15,258 nt of DNA from JAULZV01 sp964401885 (GCA_964401885.1 CAYOAC010000014.1:1-15258); one strand, 5' to 3'; positions 1 through 4,906 are shown, counted from the first letter of the stretch. Translations and numbers: made by a program. Notes: a model not told the origin generated them from the sequence alone.

Positions 1-417
1 GAAGAGGGTATTTTAATATTTTTGGAAGAATATTTCCCACAACCAGCATATGAAAAACATTCTTTTTCAACAATTATAGATTTTTTGGTTTGGTTAAAAG
101 AACCTAATCATGAACCTTATCTTATAATTATGGAGTCTCGTATTCCATTTTGTGATCCGATGCCACCGGAAGATCTTGGTAAAATCTACGAAACTTTTCC
201 GGAAACAAGGGTTACTTACGAAGCAAATCGTACTTGCGATATCTTTATAGGTTGGGCATATTCTTGGCTTAATATAAAATGCCCAATTATTATATATTCT
301 GCTAACGATTGGTATATTAGTGGTAATATGCTCAAAATGCCAGGGATTTATTTTTGTGAAAAAGTAATTAGAAGGAATAATCTTCTTGTTTCAATTAGGG
401 AAGCTTTGAACCCTTGA
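1..417 (+). CDS. Receiver-domain protein with Glu at the phosphoacceptor site (5' partial)
   Basis: The frame is open from the first base, so the N-terminus, including the usual acidic pair after strand 1, lies outside the window. A TTG at 22 is available but would cut into helix 1, so I treat the gene as partial. The pattern is that of a CheY-like receiver: strand 3 reads LIIMESRIP (canonical form xLLDxRMP), strand 4 reads PIIIYSAND (the Thr/Ser site is Ser), and the conserved Lys is in CEKVIRRNNLL, followed by a final helix. The residue at the phosphorylated Asp position is Glu, codon 133-135. The stretch between strands 3 and 4 is longer than usual. No output domain follows, so it is a stand-alone receiver, or the tail of a larger protein. 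The gene ends in TGA just before a hairpin terminator. Family call is moderately sure; lack of phosphorylation is inferred. Confidence 0.6.
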   Translation, partial: EEGILIFLEEYFPQPAYEKHSFSTIIDFLVWLKEPNHEPYLIIMESRIPFCDPMPPEDLGKIYETFPETRVTYEANRTCDIFIGWAYSWLNIKCPIIIYSANDWYISGNMLKMPGIYFCEKVIRRNNLLVSIREALNP

Positions 418-429
418 TGAAGATCAACT

Positions 430-460
430 ACTCCCACCTATTGGTGGGAGTTTTTTATTT
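430..460 (+). terminator. Rho-independent terminator of the receiver gene
   Basis: A 9-bp stem (430-438 with 443-451, core CTCCCACC/GGTGGGAG) with a TATT loop is followed by a T-rich tract. It starts 12 bases after the TGA stop. A longer reading of the next gene starting at 414 would translate through this hairpin, which argues for the later ATG at 498. Confidence 0.85.
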
Positions 461-462
461 TC

Positions 463-490
463 TTTCAAAAAAACCAATTTTGAGTATACT
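463..490 (+). promoter_or_regulatory. Promoter placed for a leaderless mRNA of the pseudouridine synthase
   Basis: A TATACT -10 box lies at 485-490, with a poor -35 candidate TTTCAA at 463-468 and a 16-base spacer. The expected start of transcription, about 497, falls at the ATG at 498, leaving no leader. Confidence 0.45.
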
Positions 491-497
491 TGGCAAT

Positions 498-1235
498 ATG
501 AATATACAAATCCTCAAACAAACAGAAGATTATCTTGTTATAAATAAACCTGCCGGCATATCGGTGCATAAAAGTGGAAAGCACGAAGAATATACAATTG
601 CGGATTGGGTTTTTGAAAATTTCCCTCAAACAGACAAGGTAGGTGAGCCATTAAAAATTTCAACAGGAGAAATAATTGCACGACATGGTATTGTTCATAG
701 ATTAGATAAAGATACTACCGGTGTGCTTTTGATTGCACTTACTCAAAAAGGCTATGATTTTTTTAAAAAACAATTCAAGGATAGGGAAATCAAAAAAACT
801 TATAGGGCCTTTTTGTATGGAAATTTGAAAAATGAACATATTACAGTTCAGGAGCCAATTGGAAAACATAAGAAAGATTTTAGAAAAAGAACGACCGCTC
901 GAAATTCAAGAGGAGAGCTTAAACCTGCCGTTACTTTTTTTAGAATCTTAAAAAGAGTAAATATAGACGGAGAGTCATTAATGTTTGTCGAAGCTCAGCC
1001 CAAAACTGGCCGTACACATCAAATTCGTGTTCATGCGAGATATATCCAACATCCGATAGTTTCTGATCATCTGTACGCAAGAACTAAGCCCAAAATGCTA
1101 GGGTTTGATAGGTTCGCTCTGCATGCATTCTCTTTAGAATTTAAAGATTTTGAAGGTTTCACTCAAAAAGTGGAGGCACTATATCCTCAAGATTTTGTTT
1201 CGGCCATGGAAAAGTTTGAAGATATTAACAATTAG
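498..1235 (+). CDS. RluA-family pseudouridine synthase
   Basis: Converts specific uridines in rRNA or tRNA to pseudouridine, in the cytoplasm. The 245-residue product carries the family signature HRLDKDTTG at residues 67-75, with the catalytic Asp at 70, the early motif LVINKPAGISVH typical of RluA/RluD, and GRTHQIRVH at 171-179 near the C-terminal part of the catalytic fold. There is no N-terminal S4 RNA-binding domain, unlike E. coli RluD or RluC, so it resembles the short RluA layout. The start at 498 is chosen because upstream in-frame starts cross the preceding terminator, and because the -10 box at 485-490 would place the transcript start at this ATG. Single-gene unit. The family is sure, but the target uridine cannot be told from sequence. 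Confidence 0.93.
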   Translation: MNIQILKQTEDYLVINKPAGISVHKSGKHEEYTIADWVFENFPQTDKVGEPLKISTGEIIARHGIVHRLDKDTTGVLLIALTQKGYDFFKKQFKDREIKKTYRAFLYGNLKNEHITVQEPIGKHKKDFRKRTTARNSRGELKPAVTFFRILKRVNIDGESLMFVEAQPKTGRTHQIRVHARYIQHPIVSDHLYARTKPKMLGFDRFALHAFSLEFKDFEGFTQKVEALYPQDFVSAMEKFEDINN

Positions 1236-1248
1236 TTTGATAATTCTT

Positions 1249-1276
1249 TTGACAAAAGTTTTTATTTTTATACTAT
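1249..1276 (+). promoter_or_regulatory. Promoter of candidate small RNA
   Basis: Consensus TTGACA (1249-1254), a 16-base spacer, and TACTAT (1271-1276). The expected start is about 1283, exactly at the first base of a hairpin (1283-1302). An alternative -10, TATACT at 1269-1274, gives a 14-base spacer and is less likely. Confidence 0.6.
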
Positions 1277-1282
1277 TGATTT

Positions 1283-1424
1283 AGAAAGTAAAGTTTCTTT
1301 CTAAGTTTTCTCCCGACCCTACGTGTTGGGGCGGAAAGCCGACAGGGATTGCTACCCCATAGGACCGGTCTGCATACGATTTTGAAGGGTTTGTTCAAAA
1401 TTTAGTGTGCAGGCCTTTTTATTT
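1283..1424 (+). ncRNA. Candidate structured small RNA of about 140 nt, unidentified
   Basis: The stretch has no convincing reading frame, is flanked by a near-consensus promoter and a strong terminator, and is much richer in GC in its core (about 1311-1375) than its surroundings. Visible pairings: AGAAAG/CTTTCT (1283-1288 with 1297-1302); CCCT (1317-1320) with AGGG (1344-1347); TGGGG (1327-1331) with CCCCA (1355-1359); and a small CGG/CCG hairpin (1332-1341). The second and third helices interleave, which would make an H-type pseudoknot. I compared it by eye with 6S, SRP, RNase P, tmRNA, T-box and common riboswitch consensus motifs and could not match it. It may be a free small RNA or an attenuator acting on the small gene at 1461, though that gene has its own promoter. 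Confidence 0.5.
1367..1424 (+). terminator. Terminator of the small RNA
   Basis: A long hairpin: 11 bp between GGTCTGCATAC (1367-1377) and GTGTGCAGGCC (1405-1415, two G-T wobbles), continued by an inner ATTTTGAA/TTCAAAAT helix, then TTTTTATTTT. Confidence 0.75.
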
Positions 1425-1451
1425 TGACAAAAAAACCAATAAGAGTAATAT
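1424..1451 (+). promoter_or_regulatory. Promoter of the 46-residue basic protein
   Basis: Consensus TTGACA (1424-1429), a 16-base spacer and TAATAT (1446-1451). The expected start is about 1458, between two ATGs at 1457 and 1461. Only 1461 opens a longer frame, so the mRNA would have a leader of about three bases or none. Confidence 0.65.
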
Positions 1452-1460
1452 CTTTCATGT

Positions 1461-1601
1461 ATGGCTCATCAACCAAATAGCAAGGCGGAACGGACTAAAT
1501 CCGGTGGTATCAAAAGAACTTCAAATCTTAATAAGCGAAAGAAAGGCGAAATTAAATATTCCTTGAAGCGTAATAGCTTCAATCATCGTCTGTGGGTTTG
1601 A
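1461..1601 (+). CDS. Small basic protein, 46 residues, unknown
   Basis: Begins ATG at 1461 and ends TGA at 1599-1601. The product is strongly basic (about 13 Lys plus Arg, few acidic residues) and hydrophilic, with a Lys/Arg-rich centre NLNKRKKGEIK and a C-terminal end NHRLWV. It has its own near-consensus promoter directly upstream and a strong terminator 15 bases after its stop. That makes it a complete transcription unit and is the main reason to believe in it. The composition and the site next to rplS suggest an RNA- or ribosome-binding role, but this is inference: I do not recognise the family. The competing ATG at 1457 gives only a seven-residue frame. Confidence 0.6.
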   Translation: MAHQPNSKAERTKSGGIKRTSNLNKRKKGEIKYSLKRNSFNHRLWV

Positions 1602-1615
1602 TTGTTCGTTTTTGG

Positions 1616-1650
1616 TGGCCAGCTTCCCTTTGGGAAGCTGGCCATTTTTA
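1616..1650 (+). terminator. Terminator after the small basic protein
   Basis: A perfect 13-bp stem, TGGCCAGCTTCCC (1616-1628) with GGGAAGCTGGCCA (1632-1644), a TTT loop, then a T tract. Confidence 0.9.
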
Positions 1651-1654
1651 AATA

Positions 1655-1683
1655 TTGATAATTTTTTAATACTATGTTAAAGT
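1655..1683 (+). promoter_or_regulatory. Promoter of rplS
   Basis: TTGATA (1655-1660), a 17-base spacer and TAAAGT (1678-1683), preceded by TGT at 1675-1677 as an extended -10. The predicted start near 1690 gives an 18-base leader without a Shine-Dalgarno motif. Confidence 0.45.
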
Positions 1684-1707
1684 CTCCTTTACTAACGAAT
1701 AATAATT

Positions 1708-2142
1708 ATGAACACAGTAATAACTCCAGTAGATATTGCCTCAAGAAAAAACCTCGATATGCGAACCGGGGACACTGTTCGAGTATGGCAAAAGATTCAG
1801 GAAAAAGGAAAAACAAGACTTCAATCATTTGAAGGTATTGTTCTTGCACGAAAACATGGTGCAGAAGCAGGTGCAACTTTCACAGTTCGAAGAAACACTA
1901 ATGGTTTTGGGGTAGAAAAAATCTTTCCTCTATATTCACCAATGATTGATAGAGTAGAGGTGGTTAAAAGATCCAAGACTCGAAGAAGTAAACTTTACTA
2001 CATGAGAGACAAGGCACTTAAAGAAATTAGTAAAAGATTCAAAATGATGTCTGTTAAATTCTCAACAGAAGATCATAAAGAAGAAGTTCCTAAAGAAACT
2101 CTAGCTGAAGAAACTCCTTCAGAAGAAACAAAATCTGAATAA
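1708..2142 (+). CDS. rplS: Ribosomal protein L19 with acidic C-terminal tail
   Basis: Component of the large ribosomal subunit at the 30S-50S interface. The body (residues 1 to about 118) matches L19: the SH3-like part RTGDTVRVWQKIQEKGKTR, the segment SFEGIVLARK, then GVEKIFPLYSPMIDRVEVV and RSKTRRSKLYYMRD. At 144 residues it is longer than the usual 115 or so. The extra 25 residues form a Glu/Thr/Ser-rich acidic tail that breaks the very basic nature of the family. The Arg codon CGA is used often here (about 5 of 13), unlike the membrane genes nearby, which rely on AGA. It is a single-gene unit between two terminators, not grouped with trmD or rpsP as in many bacteria. Confidence 0.97.
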   Translation: MNTVITPVDIASRKNLDMRTGDTVRVWQKIQEKGKTRLQSFEGIVLARKHGAEAGATFTVRRNTNGFGVEKIFPLYSPMIDRVEVVKRSKTRRSKLYYMRDKALKEISKRFKMMSVKFSTEDHKEEVPKETLAEETPSEETKSE

Positions 2143-2144
2143 TA

Positions 2145-2178
2145 AAAAAACCTCCAAATATGGAGGTTTTTTTATTTA
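2145..2178 (+). terminator. Terminator of rplS
   Basis: A 12-bp stem, AAAAAACCTCCA (2145-2156) with TGGAGGTTTTTT (2161-2172), an AATA loop and a T-rich end. The A and T tracts on both sides could serve either strand. Confidence 0.9.
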
Positions 2179-2212
2179 AGATGCAATTTGAAAGAAATTT
2201 TAAATAAAAACG

Positions 2213-2221
2213 TAATATAAT
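2213..2221 (+). promoter_or_regulatory. -10 region of the sigma-factor operon
   Basis: TATAAT at 2216-2221 (an overlapping TAATAT at 2213-2218 is also possible), 11 bases before the ATG at 2233. The predicted leader is about five bases. No good -35 at the usual distance; TTGAAA at 2188-2193 is 22 bases away. ECF operons are often self-activated, so a non-standard -35 may be the element of its own sigma factor. Confidence 0.4.
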
Positions 2222-2232
2222 AATGTATACCA

Positions 2233-2808
2233 ATGAAATCGTACGAAAATATTTCAGATAGTGAACTGGTGACTTTATCTATAAAAGATAAAGAGGTTTT
2301 TTCTCAGATTATTGAAAGATATCAAAATAAGATTTTTCGATACATAAAAAGAATAAGTTCTTTTTCAGATGATAATGTAAGCGATATATTGCAAAATACA
2401 TTTATAAAAACATATATAAATTTAAATAGTTTTGATACATCTTTGCAATTTTCTTCTTGGATTTATCGTATCGGCCACAATGAGACAATCTCTTTTTTAA
2501 GAAAAAATAAAAGGCATATAGAATCAACGATGATGCCAGATGATTCGCTTGAAGAAATTTTGTCTGATATTAACATTGAAGATCAACATATAAAGATTGA
2601 TGATTCAAAAATAATTTGGCAGGCAATAAAATCTCTACAACAAAAATATCAAGAGGTTTTAATTTTGAAATATTTTGAGCATAAAAGTTATGATGAAATA
2701 TCAGATATTATTCAAAAACCGCCAGGTACTGTCGCGACATGGATTAGTCGAGCCAAAAAAGAAATTCAGAATTTTCTAGGTAAAAATAACTACACGTATC
2801 ATGGATAA
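2233..2808 (+). CDS. ECF-type RNA polymerase sigma factor
   Basis: Directs RNA polymerase to a set of promoters. The 191-residue product has the two-domain ECF layout: sigma region 2 at about residues 15-95 (FSQIIERYQNKIFRYI, then DILQNTFIKTYINL for the core-binding helix and FSSWIYRIGHNETISFLRK for -10 recognition) and sigma region 4 at about 130-185 (AIKSLQQKYQEVLILKYFE, then the helix-turn-helix SYDEISDIIQKPPGTVATWI). The linker is rich in acidic residues. It overlaps the next gene by 8 bases (ATGGATAA), and that gene overlaps the third by 11, so the three are surely one operon and probably translationally coupled. By ECF custom, the downstream membrane protein is the likely anti-sigma partner. 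That role is inferred; no zinc anti-sigma motif is present. Confidence 0.92.
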   Translation: MKSYENISDSELVTLSIKDKEVFSQIIERYQNKIFRYIKRISSFSDDNVSDILQNTFIKTYINLNSFDTSLQFSSWIYRIGHNETISFLRKNKRHIESTMMPDDSLEEILSDINIEDQHIKIDDSKIIWQAIKSLQQKYQEVLILKYFEHKSYDEISDIIQKPPGTVATWISRAKKEIQNFLGKNNYTYHG

Positions 2809-3622
2809 AGAAAACAAAAAAATAAAAATAAAAAAAGAAGTTTTTGAAATCATAGAAATTAAAAATTTTAAACCAAAGCCAAAATGGTTTTTTGCTGTTC
2901 AAGAGGGTAGTATCTGGTTTTTTGGTATTGCCACAACATTGTTTGGCGCAATGGCTGTTTCAACTATATTGTTTGTTTTTGCAAAGGTCCCAACAAAATT
3001 CAATGATGTAACACATGATAATGTAATTAAATTTTGGATAGATTTTATTCCTTTAATTTGGTCTTTATCTTTTATTGTTTTTATTGTTATTGCTGATTAT
3101 TTTTTTAGAAAGACAAAAAAAGGATATAAATACAGTTCTATTGCTCTAGTTTTATCATCTGTATTTTTGTCTATAATTATTGGTTATATTTGTTTTTTGA
3201 TCGGTTTGGGCGAAATAATTGAAAAACAAGTTGGGAATAAAATACCTTTTCATCAATCTGTACAGATGACGAAACAAAAAATTTGGTCTCAACCAACAAG
3301 GGGTTTAATGGTTGGAGAAGTTGTTTACGATAATGGGTTTATGTTTAAATCAAAAGACGGTAATTTGTTGAAACTTAATCTGGAAGAAACTTCCGATGAT
3401 CAGAAGGAATTATTTTATAGCGGTTCAACTCTCAATTTAATTGGAACAACTACTGGAGAAGGTGTATTTCTTGTGTGTGTTGCTATCCCTTTAGATAATA
3501 CGGCAGAAGCATTGGAGAGATTATTTTTTGAAAGAAATAAAATAAACTCGCGTATTAATATATGTAAGGACGTACGACCTTATAATAAATTTAAAAATAA
3601 AATTCTTAACTATGAAAATTAA
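2801..3622 (+). CDS. Three-helix membrane protein in ECF sigma operon, probable regulator of the sigma factor
   Basis: I do not recognise a named family. The 273-residue product starts with a short, very basic cytoplasmic part (residues 1-33, Lys-rich), followed by three hydrophobic helices at about 36-60, 85-106 and 117-142. A C-terminal domain of about 130 residues follows, probably outside the membrane. In that domain, residues about 168-232 read like a small beta barrel: GEVVYDNGFMFKSKDGNLLKL, then a Gly-rich strand and GTTTGEGVFLV, reminiscent of an OB fold. The end is basic again (VRPYNKFKNKILNYEN). Its position, fused by overlap to the sigma gene, suggests it holds or releases the sigma factor, the short N-terminal part being the only piece able to reach it. 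Not a typical anti-sigma: no HxxxCxxC zinc motif. Confidence 0.65.
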   Translation: MDKENKKIKIKKEVFEIIEIKNFKPKPKWFFAVQEGSIWFFGIATTLFGAMAVSTILFVFAKVPTKFNDVTHDNVIKFWIDFIPLIWSLSFIVFIVIADYFFRKTKKGYKYSSIALVLSSVFLSIIIGYICFLIGLGEIIEKQVGNKIPFHQSVQMTKQKIWSQPTRGLMVGEVVYDNGFMFKSKDGNLLKLNLEETSDDQKELFYSGSTLNLIGTTTGEGVFLVCVAIPLDNTAEALERLFFERNKINSRINICKDVRPYNKFKNKILNYEN

Positions 3623-4094
3623 TAAAAAAACAGCAGTATCTACTCTTGCACTTATTGGTTTGACACTAGGGGCAACGGTTAGTGCTGCAGAAGTAAAAAG
3701 TAGACCAATGTTTGAAAACATAACGTCTGTTCAGAGATCAATGTTAGAAGAAGCTCATCAGCTTCACCAATTAGGTAAAGATGATGAGGCAAAAGAATTA
3801 ATAAAGTCAGCAGGAATAGATTTTCCTGGTTTTGGTCATAAAAAAGATAGAAGGGAACATTCAAATGGAATGGGACAGATGCAAAAGTTTAAAAATCTAA
3901 TAGAGCAAAATGATTTTGCATCTTTTCAAAAAATGGTAGCGGAAACTCCTATGGGGAAGATTATAAATACAGAAGAAAAATTCAATGCTCTTGTTCAAGC
4001 TCATGAACTAAAAATTGAAGGTAAATATGATGAAGCTAAACAAGTCCTTGTGGAAGCAAATATTGAACCTTTTGGCTTTGGAAGAAGAAAATAA
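3612..4094 (+). CDS. Secreted protein with a duplicated helical motif, third gene of sigma operon
   Basis: The N-terminus is a clear signal peptide: MKINKK, a hydrophobic core to about residue 23, and a VSA-AE cleavage site near residues 24-27. The mature part (about 135 residues) contains one motif twice, at residues about 45-78 and 127-160. Each copy runs as EAHxL...GKxDEAKxL...A.I, then a Gly/Phe ending (FPGFGHKK and PFGFGRRK). The motif looks like a TPR-like or Spy-like helical hairpin with a Phe-Gly tail. Between the copies lies another helical stretch (QKFKNLIEQNDFASFQKMV). It overlaps the membrane gene by 11 bases and is followed by a terminator, so it is the last gene of the operon. 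It could be the envelope signal sensor, a chaperone, or the stress effector controlled by the sigma factor. Function unknown. Confidence 0.75.
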   Translation: MKINKKTAVSTLALIGLTLGATVSAAEVKSRPMFENITSVQRSMLEEAHQLHQLGKDDEAKELIKSAGIDFPGFGHKKDRREHSNGMGQMQKFKNLIEQNDFASFQKMVAETPMGKIINTEEKFNALVQAHELKIEGKYDEAKQVLVEANIEPFGFGRRK

Positions 4095-4136
4095 AAAATA
4101 AACTTATTATAAATAATACTAATTAAATCTCCTGAG

Positions 4137-4178
4137 ACCCCTGTGCTTTTAAATTCGGCACAGGGTTTTCTCTTTTTT
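4137..4178 (+). terminator. Terminator of the sigma operon
   Basis: An 8-bp stem, CCCTGTGC (4139-4146) with GCACAGGG (4158-4165), an 11-base loop and a T-rich tract TTTTCTCTTTTTT. Confidence 0.85.
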
Positions 4179-4187
4179 GTAAATGTG

Positions 4188-4193
4188 TATAAT
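4188..4193 (+). promoter_or_regulatory. -10 box of tRNA-Leu
   Basis: Perfect TATAAT, 33 bases upstream of the mature tRNA 5' end. The -35 region would fall in the T tract of the previous terminator and is poor. Confidence 0.45.
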
Positions 4194-4226
4194 CAAAATA
4201 CCTCTATCGATTGATTAAGTGTATAT

Positions 4227-4308
4227 GCGCAAGTGGTGAAATTGGTATACACGCACCCTTGAGGTGGGTGTGCCTTCGGGTGTGGAGGTTCAAGTCCTCT
4301 CTTGCGCA
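4227..4308 (+). tRNA. tRNA-Leu (anticodon GAG)
   Basis: A class II tRNA with a long variable arm. Acceptor GCGCAAG (4227-4233) pairs with CTTGCGC (4301-4307), discriminator A at 4308. D arm GTG...CAC with AATTGGTA in the loop; anticodon stem CACCC/GGGTG with anticodon GAG at 4261-4263; variable arm hairpin with a TTCG loop (GCCTTCGGGT); T arm with TTCAAGT loop. The 3' CCA is not encoded (CAG follows the discriminator), so it must be added by the CCA enzyme. It reads CUC and CUU codons. Confidence 0.96.
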
Positions 4309-4372
4309 CAGAAAAATAAAGACCCAAATGCTTCGCATTTGGGTCTTTATTTTTCGCGCAAGAGAGGACTTG
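4291..4372. repeat. 37-bp inverted repeat spanning the tRNA-Leu 3' end and its terminator
   Basis: The last 17 bases of the tRNA acceptor/T-arm side (4291-4307) are repeated as an exact reverse complement at 4356-4372. Inside lies the 20-bp terminator stem (4311-4330 with 4336-4355) around a CTTCG loop. The two arms thus match over 37 bp without a mismatch, apart from the three bases ACA (4308-4310: discriminator plus CA), present only in the left arm. The right arm lies just past the T tract and would normally not be transcribed with the tRNA. Confidence 0.9.
4311..4355 (+). terminator. Terminator of tRNA-Leu, symmetric
   Basis: A perfect 20-bp stem (4311-4330 with 4336-4355), core GACCCAAATG/CATTTGGGTC, loop CTTCG, with A-rich and T-rich flanks inside the stem. 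It could stop transcription from either side. Confidence 0.92.
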
Positions 4373-4480
4373 TACGGCGCAGGCCCAGGGTCCCTGCATC
4401 CACTTTGCGAAGCAAAGTGGATCTGGGATGGCCGAGCCGCGACCAGCAGTACTTATCGAATGAGGAGCTTGCGACGAAAT
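4373..4480. other. GC-rich hairpin island downstream of tRNA-Leu
   Basis: No gene is supported in the roughly 270 bases between the tRNA terminator and the next gene. The first hundred or so are strikingly GC-rich for this genome. They contain a perfect 11-bp hairpin (ATCCACTTTGC at 4398-4408 with GCAAAGTGGAT at 4412-4422, GAA loop), enclosed by further partial pairing (CCCAG near 4384 with CTGGG near 4423; GGCC near 4382 with GGCC near 4430). Open frames across it exist but have no start context, promoter or protein-like composition. It resembles a mobile palindromic (REP-like) repeat or a decayed RNA gene on the minus strand. Confidence 0.5.
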
Positions 4481-4483
4481 GAG

Positions 4484-4555
4484 ATTAGTAACTGCGGGTC
4501 AAGTCTTTTCTATTTATAAAATTATAATTAGTAACTCGCGATCAAATCCTCTCTC
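4484..4555. repeat. Two degenerate direct repeats, 43-base period
   Basis: Copies at 4484-4512 and 4527-4555 share ATTAGTAACT exactly and then a diverged part (GGTCAAGTCTTTTCT against GATCAAATCCTCTCT), about 20 of 29 bases alike. The shared TCAAGTC/TCAAATC parts resemble the T loop and T stem of the tRNA-Leu upstream, so they may be worn tRNA 3' ends. Weak evidence. Confidence 0.35.
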
Positions 4556-4591
4556 TATCGGTCTTTACTGGCTTATAAACAAGTTAAATAA

Positions 4592-4620
4592 TTGCCAAAA
4601 CTTTTTATTTGTATTACATT
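4592..4620 (+). promoter_or_regulatory. Probable promoter of the 84-residue protein
   Basis: TTGCCA (4592-4597), a 17-base spacer and TACATT (4615-4620). The predicted start near 4627 gives an 18-base leader with no Shine-Dalgarno motif. Confidence 0.4.
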
Positions 4621-4644
4621 CAAACATAAATCCTGTTCTTACTT

Positions 4645-4899
4645 ATGAATATATCAAAACTTGAGCATGTTACTGATTCAATGATCGAACGACTTTTTGC
4701 AAAAGGTAAAGAGATGTGTCTCCCCAAAGGGGATCTTTTCTTGGAGACATCAAGACATATGATTGAGGCTCTTTTTGGAAGGTATCTTAGTGCCATAATT
4801 CTTCGTGAATATGTCTCGATCAAATCTTTTGTTGTTGAGGCTCAAAGGATAATTGATTCCATGAATATTGCAATTGAAGAACACCCTTCTTTTTGTTGA
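4645..4899 (+). CDS. Hypothetical protein, 84 residues, helical
   Basis: I do not recognise this protein. It is predicted almost entirely alpha-helical, soluble, with no signal peptide or membrane helix: SKLEHVTDSMIERLFAKGKEM, a short turn at LPKGDLF, then two longer helices (TSRHMIEALFGRYLSAIILR and SFVVEAQRIIDSMNIAIEE). Support for it being real: an ATG with a plausible promoter upstream, a TGA stop followed within 8 bases by a perfect terminator on the same strand, and protein-like composition. An opposite-strand frame overlaps most of it (4620-4823) but lacks promoter and terminator. The three-helix build would suit a small regulator or dimeric protein, but no function can be given. Confidence 0.65.
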   Translation: MNISKLEHVTDSMIERLFAKGKEMCLPKGDLFLETSRHMIEALFGRYLSAIILREYVSIKSFVVEAQRIIDSMNIAIEEHPSFC

Positions 4900-4906
4900 C
4901 TTTCAC

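Noticed and set aside
414..497. Longer start for the pseudouridine synthase
   Set aside because: The added residues would be translated across the receiver gene's terminator hairpin; the family N-terminus and the -10 box both point to the ATG at 498.
3521..3721. Minus-strand frame across the junction of the sigma operon genes
   Set aside because: Entirely covers two well-supported genes on the other strand, with no promoter or terminator.
4193..4519. Several open frames over the tRNA and GC-rich island
   Set aside because: They are readings of tRNA and hairpin DNA, with no start context and typical of antisense-tRNA artefacts.
4620..4823. Minus-strand frame opposite the 84-residue gene
   Set aside because: No promoter or terminator on that strand, whereas the plus-strand gene has both.
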